Shown here: one piece after another, positions 11,385 to 23,287 of the stretch
Layout of the letters: the number at the start of each line of letters is the position of its first letter
Numbering within the stretch: position 1 is the stretch's first letter
From: Tenrec ecaudatus
Taxonomy: Eukaryota > Chordata > Mammalia > Afrosoricida > Tenrecidae
Assembly (NCBI RefSeq): GCF_050624435.1
Contig: NC_134546.1
Location: 79,649,700-79,713,699 of the forward strand
Direction: 5' to 3'
Length of the DNA: 64,000 bases
Translations under genes and position numbers: made by a program
Notes under the pieces: model-generated
Told to the model about the DNA's origin: nothing
Seen by the model: only the letters and a program-made list of their open reading frames with translations
Databases searched by the model: none

Positions 11385-11890
11385 TTAAAACTATTCCACG
11401 GCCACATCAATCAAAACAGAGTGGCACTTGGACAATGATAGGTATGTTGACCAATGGAAGAGAATAGAAGACTAATAAATAACCCATCCACATACAGGCA
11501 AGTGATCTTCACCAAAGGCCCAAGGGACTTAAAAGAGAGCGAGACATTCTCTTCAATAATGATACTGACACAATTGAATCGCCACCCTCAGAAGAATGAA
11601 AAACAACCGAAACCACAGTTCGTGTACAAAAAATGAACACAAGATGGTCAATGACCTAATGTAAATCCCAGAGCTATGAAGACCATCTACAAGGAAGCAG
11701 GGACACATGAATTGCCCCATAGCAGGGCGTTCATACGCTGTCAAACACAGAAAAGGAAGCACACACAAAGAAGGCAACATAGATGAGAGTGACCTTCTAA
11801 AATCAGACATTTATGTGCATCAACAGAGTAAAAGGGGAAATCAAGCAACAGATAAAAAGCAAAAAGCTCTCGTAATTTTAAGTTTCAATG
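11385..11890 (+). mobile_element. LINE-1 ORF2 3' fragment (decayed)
   Basis: Nucleotide phrases such as 'gaccaatggaagagaatag', 'ccatccacatacaggcaag' and 'tgatcttcaccaaagg' match the classic C-terminal region of mammalian L1 ORF2. The frame is broken and there is no promoter or ORF1. Confidence 0.75.
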
Positions 11891-12269
11891 TATGTCTATT
11901 CCGTGTACAACAATAGAAAACTGGAGAAAATATTATTGTATTTTCTGTAAACCATAATTTCTATCATTTTCACCTTTCAGAATTTTGAGAGATGCAGTGC
12001 ACCTTAATTAAGAGACTAACCAAGCCTAACCTCACGAGCTGGGGGGACTGCAAAAGGAACCCAGACATCTGGGTCTAGAAGAGCTGGATGTGTTGCTTCT
12101 TCAGAATGCAGGGAGAACCCAGGAGCTCATTGAGAACATGTGTAACAAACCTGTTAGGAAAGTGATGTGAATAATGTCATGTGGTTGACACATAAGAAGA
12201 CTCCTATTAATAACTGTTATGAAATTATCTGAGATGATCATGGCAGAGACCTGAACTAGTGTGCATCAA

Positions 12270-12747
12270 TGTGGCAGTCACCTAATCTGGTGTCAATTTA
12301 AGGACTGAGAGTGTAGGGGTGGAGTCTAGGCTGTCAATCTGGATATAGCCAAAGGGACGTCTGTTGGCATGACCTTCTCCTGAGAATTCTTGGAAATGTG
12401 GTACTTCCTCTTTGGAGGAAGAAGACACTTCTCTTTCTCTGCTAATCCCTGGGAGACATTGCAGAAGAGAAGCCACATGGACACAACCAGACCTCAGAAG
12501 CCAGAGAAGCCACAGAGACCCCTGCCAGGGCTAAGATATTCCCAATGATACTGGATCCAAAGACTTTCTACCCAGTGTCCTGTGATTGTCTGCATTTGCG
12601 GTCATTGCATGTGTTCTCTGGTTCTGAAGAGTACTTTATAGATTGATATCAGAGATACAGAGTAAAATTTGACTTACGGACTTGATCTGGACTGGGTTGA
12701 AATGTTTTCTCAATGTTCAATTGCTCTTGTATATAAACCTCCTTCTT
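12270..12747 (+). mobile_element. ERVL-type LTR, left part
   Basis: Homologous, in inverse orientation, to 480-970. It is interrupted at 12747 by a 2.6-kb L1-type element and resumes at 15337, ending 'ccagactaacaca' at about 15393, the same end as the solo LTR at 20196. The exact left end is not defined. Confidence 0.65.
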
Positions 12748-13529
12748 TTTTTTTAAACAATTTATTAGGGGCTCATACAACTCTTATCACAGTCCATACA
12801 TATACATACATCAATTGTATAAAGCACATCTGTACATTCTTTGCCCTAATCATTTTCTTTTTTTCCTCCTCTTTTCTTTTTTTACATTTTATTAGGGACT
12901 CATAAAACTCTTATCACAACCCATACATATACATACATCAATTGTATAAAGCACATCCATACATTCCCTGCCCCAATCATTCTCAAAGCATTTGCTCTCC
13001 ACTTAAGCCCTTTGCATCAGGTCCTCTTTTTCTTTTCCCCTCCCTCCCCGCTCCCCCCTCCCTCGTGTACCGTTGGTAATTTATACATCGTTATTTTGTC
13101 ATATCTTGCCCTATACGGAGTCTCCCTCCCCCCCCCCCTTCTCTGCTGTCCCTCTCCCAGGGAGGAGGTCACATGTGGATCCTTGTAATCTGTTCCCCCT
13201 TTCCAACCCACTCACCCTCCACTCTCCCAGCATCGCCCCTCACACCCTTGGTCCTGAACGTATCATCCACCCTGGATTCCCTGTGCCTCCAGCCCTCATA
13301 TGTACCAGTGTACCACCTCTGCCTTATCCAGCCCTGCAAGGTAGAATTAGCATCATGGTAGTTGGGGGGAGGAAGCATCAAGGATCTGGGGGAAAGCTGT
13401 GTTCTTCATAGGTACTACCTCGCACCTTGACTGACCCATCTCCTCTCCTAAATCCCTCTATGAGGGGATCTCCAGTGGCCGACATTTGAGCCTTGGGTCT
13501 CCACTCTGCACTTCCCCTTCATTCAATAT

Positions 13530-13543
13530 GGTATATATATGTG

Positions 13544-13583
<40 letters not shown>

Positions 13584-13690
13584 CATACATATATACGCAC
13601 ACACATATATATACATATACACACATATATATATACACATACATACACACACACATATATATGCATATACACACATATATCTTTTTTTTT
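13530..13690. repeat. (TA)n/(CA)n microsatellite inside L1-type element
   Basis: Alternating TA, GTATAT and CACACA runs directly after 'cattcaatatggta'. The same position in other members of the family also carries dinucleotide arrays (47262-47310, 47746-47798, and a short one at 22183-22203). Confidence 0.95.
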
Positions 13691-13774
13691 TCATGATGCC
13701 TTATACCTGGTCCCTTTGGCACCACGTGATCGCACAGGCCGGTGTGCTTCTTCCATGTGGGCTTTTTTGCTTCT

Positions 13775-14605
13775 GAGCTAGATGGCCGCTTGTTCACCTT
13801 CAAGCCTTTAAGACCCCAGACACTATCTCTTTTGATAGCCGGGCACCATCAGCTTTCTTCATCACATTTGCTTATGCACCCATTTGTCTTCAGCGATCCT
13901 ATCATGGAGGTGTGCAGCCAATGATATGATTTTTTGTTCTTTGATGCCTGATAACTGATCCCTTTGGGAACACTGGATCACACAGGCTGCTGTGTTCTTC
14001 CATGTGGACTTTGTTGCTTCTGAGCTAGATGGCCACTTGTTTATCTTCAAGCCTTTAAGACCCCAGTCACTATCTCTTTTGATAGCCGGGCACCATCAGC
14101 TTTCTTCATCACATTTGCTTATGCACCCATTTGTCTTCAGCGATCCTATCATGGAGGTGTGCAGCCAATGATATGATTTTTTGTTCTTTGAGGCCGGATA
14201 ACTGATCCCTTCAGGAACACTGGATCACACAGGCTGGTGTGTTCTTCCATGTGGACTTTGTTGCTTCTGAGCTAGATGGCCACTTGTTTATCTTCAAGCC
14301 TTAAGACCCCAGTCACTATCTCTTTTGATAGCCGGGCACCATAAGCTTTCTTCATCACATTTGCTTATGCACCCATTTGTCTTCAGCGATCCTATCATGG
14401 AGGTGTGCAGCCAATGATATGATTTTTTGTTCTTTGAGGCCGGATAACTGATCCCTTCGGGAACACTGGATCACACAGGCTGGTGTGTTCTTCCATGTGG
14501 ACTTTGTTGCTTCTGAGCTAGATGGCCACTTGTTTATCTTCAAGCCTTTAAGACCCCAGTCACTATCTCTTTTGATAGCCGGGCACCATAAGCTTTCTTC
14601 ATATT
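13775..14605. repeat. Tandem array of 247-bp units in L1-type element
   Basis: The phrase 'gagctagatggcc' recurs at 13775, 14022, 14269 and 14515, spacings of 247, 247 and 246. That gives three full units and part of a fourth. Related elements at 20504-22861 and 59781-61806 have only two starts about 247 apart. Confidence 0.93.
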
Positions 14606-15336
14606 TATTTGTTCACCCACTTTGGCTTCAGCAGTTGTGTCGGGAGAGTGAGCATCATAGAGTTCCAATTTAATAAAAGAAAGTATTCATGCATTGAGGG
14701 AGTGTTTGGGTAGAGGCCCAAGTTCCCTCTCCACCTTAATACTTAACCTATAAATATAGACACATAGATCTATTTCCCCATTCTCCTATATATATTTGCA
14801 TGTACATGTCTTTGTCTAGACCTCCATAAATGCCCTTTGACTCCTAGCTCTTTCCTCCATCTCCCTTGACTTTCCTCCTGCCCTACTACCATGCTTCGTT
14901 GCCACCTGGGCTAGAGTATACCTCTTCTTTATGCAACCTTACCCTTGATCATTTCCCACCAGGCCTGCCACTCCCCCCTCTCTACCATTTTGGGTCCCAT
15001 GTTGTTCCCTTGTCCCTGTGTTTGTTAACACCATTTCCTTACCCCGCCTACCCCCCCACCGCAAGTCTCCCCAGAACTGTTGGTCCCATTGTTTTTCTTC
15101 CAGATAGTTCATCCAGCCTGTTCTATTTAGACAGACCTGTGGAGACACTAACATGAACGCAAACAAGACAGCTGAATACAAAGCAACAGTATACAACCAG
15201 ACAAGAAAACAACAAAAACAAACCACTGACAAAGAACAAAACAAAACACTTCACAAGAGAAAAGCTTGTAGTTAGTTCAGGGATCGTTTGCTGGCCCTTA
15301 GGAGCGTTTTCCAGTCCAGTCTGAAACCTCCTTCTT

Positions 15337-15393
15337 ATACACATATGTGTATCCATGGATTTGTTTCTCTAGTCTATCCAGACTAACACAAGC
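15337..15393 (+). mobile_element. ERVL-type LTR, right part
   Basis: Continuation of the LTR at 12270-12747 after the L1-type insertion. It ends like the solo LTR at 19698-20196. Confidence 0.65.
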
Positions 15394-17286
15394 TACATGA
15401 AGGTCTTAAGTTTGAATCGGTTAGACAAGCACCAAGAGCAGACAGTGAGATGGGGCTTTGATGAAATGAACAGGATCAAGTGATGCACTGCCAGTGTGCA
15501 TATGAAAAGTGATCTGACTCAATGATCTCCAAACGAAAAATGCTAGAGTGTTCTGTGCTTGAACACCTGGATTGTAGTGAGTAAAATGTGTCTTCATTTC
15601 AAATCAATTGCTTATTCCCTTCAGCAAATTCTGGCACAAAGAAGTCCAGGTGACCAACACCTAGTACTTGGATTTCCCCACTGTATAAAGATACATTAAT
15701 TTGGAGATATGCAGATTCTAATTAATCAGTAAATGAGTGTTGTCAACCATAAGTCTGGGGAAAATATTTTAAACTTTGCTAAGAGGAAGGAAACTCAATG
15801 GGGATTGAGATTTAAAACTGCATGGTTAGAGATAGTGTCACAGCTTCTATAATCAATAATATGAACCATTTTCCAAAATTAGGCAATCCCTGAGTGTAGG
15901 GAATAAATGTAAGGTGAGATCCATAAGCAGTTGTGATGTGGCTGTGCCCAGAGCACAAATGGAGAGGCGGTCTTTGGTTGGAGATGCTCACATTTCAGTG
16001 CAACCAGAGCCCCAGGGTAAGGGACATATTTACAAGAGCGTGTATGTTTAGTCTCTAAATTTTTAGGCTCAATTGGATGGATGGACCTAATTTTAATGAC
16101 GAGCGCCTTGTGGGTTTCAAGAAAATGTCTTTGGGTTCAAAGTCTAAAATATTGTACTTGACTCTTATTCTTATTCTGAGCCTTTTTTTTAACGATTATT
16201 TTCCATTTACTGGTTTTCTGCATCCTTGCACTTGAAATCATGACTCGACTGATTTTCACTATTCTGCATATCCTAGCAAACAAGGGAGTGGTTTTCTATT
16301 CAGAATCTTGCATTTTTAAAGGCTACAGAGTTACAATATTGTCTTGTCTGAAGACCAAATTTTCTAGGTGTCACGTTCTTCCCTGAGACTCTATGTCACT
16401 TGAATCTCTTTAGTTACACTGAGGTTGACCTCAGTCATCAGGCTCTGTGATGTAGTGTGTGTGTTGCTTGTAAGAGCAGTGGGGATAGTGACGACCATGG
16501 CCCAAGCACGGGAAATCCTGGCTGCAAAGGATTAGCAGAGGGAAAATGTCGACTGCCATTCTGCCAGAGGCTTTGGGTCAGATGGGCGTAAATAAACTGC
16601 AAAGCTGGGAGTGGAGGTTGGCCTTTGGGCATACCATCTGGTTTACCTTTTCCTGATGGTCAGAATTTGTACTGAACAGAATCCACCAGCACGTGATTTA
16701 TTTCCTCAAAATTTCATAAATTTCTTTTGGATGTTTCTCTTATTTACAGAACCCCAAAACATGAGGGAATCTCCTTGAATGGAGTGGGTGGAAATTGGAA
16801 CTGAATGGCTTCATAGAAGAGTTGGACCTTTGGGACCTTATCAATCCCAACTCCTTGGGACTAACGTGATATTCATGTGTCTTAAAGATGTTACTCCCAC
16901 ACCAGGGAAACTACTAAGAACTATGAGGAGGTTAATTAAGAGATCAGGGTGTACGGAAAAAAAAGTGGACCTTGGAGATTGTGAGATCTGAAGATGACTT
17001 GGGGTCCAATTGACGGTTTTAACAAACTATATCCTGCCCACTCTTTGGGGCACAGGACATACAGGAGCCCAAGTCAGGGCAGGAGCAATGAGGGCCTGGA
17101 AGGAGAGAACACTGGGCTCAAAAATTCCGGGCAATCTTTGATCTCCCCCACACATCTCTTGAGAAAAACTTGTTGTTATAGACTAATATGCATATGAGTT
17201 CAAACAGTTACCATACCATAAGCTCAGAAGATAAAAGGGGGTCTGGTCTCTATTGCTTTCTGTTTATAAGGACAGGACTCCCTCAT
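15394..17286. other. Apparently unique intergenic sequence
   Basis: No V exon, RSS, SINE or recognised LINE was seen. The longest open frames are about 70 codons and show no V, viral or LINE motifs. It probably includes the distal 5' flank of the V pseudogene at 17402. Confidence 0.4.
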
Positions 17287-17294
17287 ATGCAAAT
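17287..17294 (+). promoter_or_regulatory. IGHV octamer ATGCAAAT
   Basis: A perfect octamer 115 bases before the leader ATG of the pseudogene at 17402. Promoter architecture is retained although the gene is dead. Confidence 0.85.
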
Positions 17295-17401
17295 TATTTT
17301 TCAGGAACTAGCGTACAATTTCATCCTTGTGCTGGGAAAGCTATCAGTTCTCTTCAGACAGGGCTGTAGGTCTCTTGAGAAAGCAGAGGTGTGGTGTAAA
17401 G

Positions 17402-17836
17402 ATGCTATTGCTATGTGTTCTCCTGTGCTTGGTGACAGTTCCCCAAGGTGAGAGATTCAGCTATCTGATCTGGGCCTACCAGGATAGTTATGACTTCAAG
17501 TGACTGACATGGAACATTTTTTTTTACAAGTGTCCTGTCCCAGGTGCAGCTTCGGGAGTCAGGTCCAGGACTAATGAAGCCCTCCCAGAAGCTGTCCCTC
17601 ACCTGCAATGTCTCTGGTTACTCCATCACCAGTGGATACTGCTGGAGCTGGATCCGCCGGATCTCGGGGAAGGGGCTACAGTGGCTAGGAGAGATATGCT
17701 CTAGTGGTGGTACAAATTATAACCCGTCCTTCCAAAGCCGACTCTCTGTTACCAGAGACACATAGAAGAATCAGTTCTCCCTGCAGCTGAGCTCCGTGAC
17801 TGCTGAGGACACAGCCGTTTATTACTGTGCAAGGAG
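17402..17836 (+). pseudogene. IGHV4-like pseudogene
   Basis: Leader exon 17402-17447 is the standard 46 nt and open (MLLLCVLLCLVTVPQ), with donor gtgaga. Exon 2 should start at 17530, but the acceptor reads ACAA instead of ACAG. The AG one base later would give a 10-nt leader tail and shift the frame. The V region starts at 17541 with [10 protein letters not shown] and is clan II: Cys in LTCNVS, WSWIRR, YYCAR at the end. An in-frame TAG in FR3 (17763-17765, after TRDT) replaces the usual Ser codon. An unusual Cys lies in CDR1 (SGYCWS). Two independent lesions make it a pseudogene, although both RSS boxes are intact. Confidence 0.93.
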
Positions 17837-17875
17837 CACAGTGAAGGGAAGTCAGTGTGAGGCCGGACACAAACC
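17837..17875 (+). promoter_or_regulatory. V-RSS, perfect heptamer, 23-bp spacer
   Basis: CACAGTG, exactly 23 bases and ACACAAACC. It should support recombination even though the V product would be non-productive. The flank carries 'cagcagggggcgcgcagg', typical of IGHV 3' flanks. Confidence 0.93.
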
Positions 17876-18054
17876 TCCCTTGCAGGGAAGACATTGGCAG
17901 CAGGGGGCGCGCAGGATCCACTGAGCACAGACACCAGCCTGAGACAGGCACAGAGACAGGGAGGATTTACTGTTGGAATCAGGGCTTTCTCACTTAGCAC
18001 TTAGCCTCCCCTGGGACAGTTTTTCATTTTGCCATCCTTTTTGTCTATTTTACA

Positions 18055-18230
18055 TTGGGATGCAAAGTTCAATGCCAGCAGTTTGAAATCGCCAGCTCCT
18101 CCAAGGAAGAAAGATGAGACTCTTTGCTCCTCCAAAAGTTTAACAGTGTCTGAAGCCCTACGGAGCAGTTCGGCTCTGTTGTAGAGTCGCTGTGATTCGG
18201 GATTCACTTGGTGCCAATGGCTTATAGTTA
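18055..18230 (+). mobile_element. AfroSINE (copy B)
   Basis: Head-to-tail SINE with 'ccagctcctccaaggaag', 'ctacggagcagttcggctc' and 'gtagagtcgctgtgattcg'. It is more complete than its paralogues at 2935 and 27968. Confidence 0.75.
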
Positions 18231-19697
18231 TCGAATTTCTGAATTTGTATCTTGTTTTGTTTATGTCCATTAATTTGTTTTCTGTGTATTGTGTATTTTG
18301 TTAAATCATATTTGATATTATTATCAGGAAATGTTATATTTTTTCCATCATCCTGGTCTCCATAGAACTTCATGCATCGTGTTTTCATTTTAATTATATC
18401 ATCTTTTTCTGTGACATATTTTATGATATTATTTATAAAATCTTTATTAACATGTTAATGGTTTCCTTTTAAATATATTTTTCTGGTTGTACTTCAATTT
18501 ACAAGGTACTTTTATACAAATAACCTTATTATCCCTTTAACTTGAATTAATCCCCTTCTTGTGTACTGTACACAATATAACTGATGATTTCTGTTAAATA
18601 AGTGTGAAGTCACCGACAAAAGCTCAGCTCACACAGAGGCTCTGTGTGCAACAGTAGTTTGCTCACACAGAGAAGAGACAGAGCCAGCTCACCAACAGAG
18701 TAGGCAGCAGTCCTCACAGCCAGTGGTTTCACTCTGCGGCCAGTGCAGGAATGGAGGTTGGCAAGCATGCCTTGTTTGTGCTGCAGTTGAAGAACAGTGT
18801 TCCCTCCTCAACAGCAAAGATAGAGAAATAGAGTTGTGCTGTGAGCCGAAGTCTCCTGGAAGGCAGGGAGTCGGTTTTGTTGTTGTTGTTGCTTCGTGTA
18901 TTCAATGTCATCTGCAGGACAAGTAGTTTGCGTGTTCAGCATGAGCCACAGGGTGTGTTGCAAGACACCAGCTACTAAAGAGTGCTTTTGGATCCAGAAA
19001 ATCCTGAGAAAGACAGTCCACTGGCAAGATCCTCACATTCCAGTAGCCAGACTGACACATGCGAAGCACACGTAGGTCTGTTATGGATTCCGGGGAAGGG
19101 CAGCAGACTGTACGTGGACTGCCTGCTTCCTTATTTTTAAATTCCTATTGGAGTTTATCTCGTATATTTTGTCATTGGGGGACAGCATTATTGAATTTCT
19201 GTGATACGTTTTTCTGTTTGACCGTAGATGAAAGCCAGAATTGATGAACATAAAGAGACAGCAAGTAGAAGAAGGGCTTCTGGGGCTACAGTGGGGGTTG
19301 AATAAAGGGAGCTGATGTCACTAGTTGAAGACGGAAGATGATGTTTGGAACCTAATTGTGGAAGCACAATACTGTTTGATGCACTTGAACTACAGATTGT
19401 ATTTGCTCCCAATAAAATGGTTTTGGAGGGGAAAAAGTGAGAAAATAAATAAAATTATTAAATAAAGACTATTCCATTGATAACAATTTTTATAAATTCA
19501 AATTTCTGGTTTATATCATAATCTCTTTTCTGTTTGCATATTTTAGCTAGTTTTTTGAAATGTTGTTGTACCAGCAAGACTTTCCATCAGTTTCTGATTA
19601 TGAGTGAAAAAGAAAACTACGTTATATTCTGTTATTTTTCTCATATATGTGCTACAAAATAATATTTTCAACATTCTTCTCATGCATAATTCAATGG

Positions 19698-20196
19698 AGA
19701 GGTAGATAGTTTATTGTGCCAACCTGGCCGTTAAACACTTATGGGGTCAATTGAAGGGCTGAGGAATAAATGGCTCGGTGAGTCTCACATTTCTAGTTCT
19801 AGGGTCTCTTGCTGTCTGATGGTCGAGCCAGGGTGCATCTGCCTTACACAGTTCCCTGCTTCAGCTGCAAGGCTCATTTCCTGCAAGAACATCCCTTAGG
19901 AAAAGCCACATGGACTTACCCCCATGCAGCCCTGGGTGCTGGAACAGCCTGCGCTGAGATGCTTACGCATTCACTTCCTTGGCTTTCCTCTTGCAGTCGG
20001 TATCATTTTGTGTGTTTTGTGAGATGGAAGAGGACTTTGTGAATTGGTGTTGGACATATGGGCTAATGTTACACTTGTGGGATTGAGTACCACTGAGTTA
20101 GGATGTTTTTTGATATGCACTTAACCATTATATAAAACTCTCTTATACATATGAGTTTCTGTGGATTTGTTTCTCTAATGTACCCAGACTAACACA
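19698..20196 (+). mobile_element. Solo ERVL-type LTR private to copy B
   Basis: 499 bases flanked by the 5-base duplication AATGG (19693-19697 and 20197-20201), the ERV-L integration footprint. The site is uninterrupted in copies A (near 5232) and C (near 30122). The start shares 'tagtttattgtgcca' with the LTR of the provirus at 38257 but is a different subfamily. The internal region was lost by LTR-LTR recombination. Confidence 0.85.
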
Positions 20197-20503
20197 AATG
20201 GCATTAGATTATTATTGTGTTCAAAAATTACCAACAGCTGCGAAATTTCCTATCACACGCATCACAGAAATCCATAAAAAAAGATTTATGACTTGACAAT
20301 TTCTTCCTTAACATGGCATAAATAACTCTATAACGTTTTTTGCTTCAATTACAATGAATAGAACTATGCTTTAAGTATGTTTCCTCTTTCTGTGGACAGA
20401 ATAAACCCTAACCTCTGTTTAATACTTTGATTGTCTTTCAGGCAAATGTCTTTCCTGATTGGTATTTTATTGTGGCATATATCTCAATAACAATATCTAT
20501 ATA

Positions 20504-22861
20504 TGGGACCAGACTTCAACCCAGTGCTGCAAGGTGTGAATGCAATATCCTGGCGTGAAGTAGGGAACCAGTGGAGAGGTCTGGGAGGCTGGCCCCAGCA
20601 CCATAAATTAAGTGGATTCCTGCCCCTCTCCAAAAAAGAATTTGTTCCAAAGGACGACATTGACTCTGCAGCTCCGGGAGATGTACATATCTGATCAGAG
20701 CAAACGGGAGCAGATGAAAGGGCAGGAGGAGAGAGTGGAACACAGCCAGCCCCACCAGGCCGTGAGGATGATGTTCCTGAGTAGAGCTGCCAGTCCACAG
20801 AGAGAACAACATAGCTGGCCCCACTACGAGAAATGATGCCCCTCAGTGACTAAGGGCGATACAGGGGACAACACCAGAGACACGGTGTGGGAATTGCACC
20901 TGACCTGATCCCAACACACCGAGGCAAAGCACTGGGTGAGTGCAGCAGAACAGCAAGGGAATGGAGTGGCAAGGTCCCCAGGGAATGCTGAAAGTGGAAT
21001 TTGGGGCCAGGGTGTGGTGCCTCAACAGACTGGACTGGAAAACGCTCCTAAGGGCCAGCAAACGATCATTGAACAAATTACAAGCTTTTCTTTTGTGAAG
21101 TGTTTTGTTTTGTTCTTTGTTAGTGGTTTGTTTTTGTTGTTTTGTTGTCTGTTTGTATACTGTTGCTTTGTTTTCCTCTGTCTTGTTTTCGTGCATGTTA
21201 GTGTCTCCACAGGTCTGTCTGAATAGGACAGGCTGGATGAACTATCTGGAGAAAAAACAACGGGACCGACAGTTCCGCGGGGACTTGGGGTGGGGGGGGT
21301 AAGGGGGTAAGGAAGTGGTGTTAACAAACACAGGGAAAAGGGAACAACATGGGACCCAAAATGGTAGAGAGGGGGGAGTGGCAGGCCTGGTGGGAAATGA
21401 TCAAGGGTAAGGTTGTGTAGAGAAGAGGTATACCTGTAGCCCAGGTGGTGACGGAGCATGGTAGTAGGGCAGGAGGAAAGTCAAGGGAGATGGAAGAAAG
21501 AGCTAGGAGTCAAAGGGCATTTATGGAGGTCTAGACAAAGACATGTACGTGCAAATATATATAGGAGGATGGGGAAATAGATCTATGTGTCTATATTTAT
21601 AGGATAAGTATTAAGGTGGAGAGGGAACTTGGGCCTCTACTCAAACACTCCCTCAATGCATGAATACTTTCTTTTATTAAATTGGAACTCTATGATGCTC
21701 ACTCTCCCGACACAACTGCTGAAGCCAAAGTGGGTGAACAAGTAAATATGAAGAAAGCTTATGGTGCCCGGCTATCAAAAGAGATAGTGACTGGGGTCTT
21801 AAAGGCTTGAAGATAAACAAGTGGCCATCTAGCTCAGAACCAACAAAGTCCACATGGAAGAACACACCAGCCTGTGTGATCCAGTGTTCCTGAAGGGATC
21901 AGTTATCAGGCATCAAAGAACAAAAAATCATATCATTGGCTGCACACCTCCATGATAGGATCGCTGAAGACAAATGGTTGCATAAGCAAATGTGGTGAAG
22001 AAAGCTGATGGTGCCCGGCTATCAAAAGAGATAGTGTCTGGGGTCTTAAAGGCTTGAAGGTGAACAAGCGGCCATCTAGCTCAGAAGCAAAAAAGCCCAC
22101 ATGGAAGAAGCACACCAGCCAGTGCGATCACGAGGTGCCAAAGGGACCAGGTATAAGGCATCATGCAAAAAAATAGATATATGTATGTATATGTATATAT
22201 ATACCATATCGAATGAAGGGGAAGTGCAGAGTGGAGACCCAATGCCCAAGTGTCGACCACTGGAGATCCCCTCACAGAGGGGTTTTGGAGAGGAGATGGG
22301 TCAGTCAGGGTGCGAGGTAGTACCTATGAAGAACACAGCTTTCACCCAGATCCTGGATGCTTCCTCCCCCCAACTACCATGATCCGAATTCTACCTTGCA
22401 GGGCTGGATAGGGCAGAGGTTGTACACTGGTACATATGGGGGCTGGAGGCACAGGGAATCCAAGGTGGATGATACCTGAGGACCAAGGGTGTGAGGGGCG
22501 ATGCTGAGAGTGTGGAGGGTGAGTGGGTTGGAAAGGGGGAACTGATTACAAGGATCCACATGTGACTGCATCCCAGGGAGAGGGACGGCAGAGAAGGGGG
22601 GGAAGGGAGACTCCGGATAGGGCAAGATATGCCAAAATCAAGATGTATAAATTACCAAGGGCACATGAGGGAGGGGGGAGCGGGGAGGGAGGGGAAAATA
22701 AAAGAGGACCTGATGCAAAGGGCTTAAATGGAGATCAAATGCTTTGAGAATGATTGGGGCAGGGAATGTGCAGATGTGCTTTATACAATTGATGTATGTA
22801 TATGTATGGATTGTGATAAGAGCTGTATGAGCCCGTAATTAAATGTAAAAAAAGAACAAAA
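20504..22861 (+). mobile_element. L1-type element, 2.36 kb, private to copy B
   Basis: 5'-truncated and poly(A)-ended ('gtaattaaatgtaaaaaaag'), flanked by the 15-base duplication 'aacaatatctatata' at 20489-20503 and 22862-22876. It is absent at the matching sites in A (near 5508) and C (near 30400). Non-coding. It shows the family consensus in forward order without major rearrangement. Confidence 0.9.
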
Positions 22862-22965
22862 AACAATATCTATATAAATATCTCTATGTATAGATCACAC
22901 TTCCTTTCACTGCAACCAATTCAGAGTGTTTGCAACTTGTATCACTCTGTATGGCCATAGCTTTT

Positions 22966-23004
22966 CACAGTGAGTGAGAGTCAGTGTGAGTCCAGACAGA
23001 AAAC
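22966..23004 (+). promoter_or_regulatory. Fossil RSS 1 (copy B), perfect heptamer
   Basis: CACAGTG, 23 bases and ACAGAAAAC, with no V coding sequence in front. The spacer resembles those of live clan II genes here ('gtcagtgtgagtccag'). Copy C has a shortened version at 30966; copy A lost it in a deletion near 5569. Confidence 0.55.
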
Positions 23005-23248
23005 CAGTCTCAGGGAGAAAGCTGCCTACAGGGATGCTTTGGACCCCCCCCGGCTCTGGACCAAGAGAAGAAAGTCGTGAGACAGGAGTCTGGGTAAGGA
23101 CTGCAGTGCCTGGTTAGTTAGAACTGCTGTGCCGACCACTATGGTAGCTCTGCTGCCCTGGGCAGGAAACCTGCAGAGACAATTCAAGGTAATCGTCTTG
23201 ACCAATAGTCTGAATGCTTAGGGCCAGAGAAAATGTTGCTATTTCATC

Positions 23249-23287
23249 CACAGGAGTTAGAAGACAGTGTGAGCCCAAGAAGCACCT
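23249..23287 (+). promoter_or_regulatory. Fossil RSS 2 (copy B)
   Basis: CACAGGA, 23 bases and GAAGCACCT, followed by 'cagcagggggctctcag', the usual IGHV 3' flank motif. Matches 5770-5808 and 31245-31283. Confidence 0.5.

Larger units (their letters stand above)
12748..15323 (-). mobile_element. L1-type element, 2.6 kb, nested in an LTR
   Basis: A minus-strand insertion. The poly(A) side is at the left (poly-T at 12748) and the 5' truncation is at the right. The 13-base duplication 'aaacctccttctt' flanks it at 12735-12747 and 15324-15336, as expected for L1-mediated target-primed insertion. It carries a complex TA/CA microsatellite (13530-13690) and a tandem array of 247-base units. Non-coding; the frames inside it are accidental. 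A second tail-like start at 12885 suggests a composite 3' end. Confidence 0.88.

Noticed and set aside
13458..13803. Tyr/Ile/Cys/His-rich open frames
   Set aside because: Translations of a TA/CA microsatellite.
13775..14605. Regular repeats resembling a CRISPR or satellite array
   Set aside because: 247-base units with no variable spacers, inside a retroelement of a mammalian genome.
15920..16060. Possible J or D segment suggested by CACAGAG-like strings
   Set aside because: No paired heptamer/nonamer with 12- or 23-base spacing and no WGxG motif.
20484..21459. Several frames of 96-145 codons
   Set aside because: All within one L1-type insertion flanked by a target-site duplication. Frames are not shared with sister copies.
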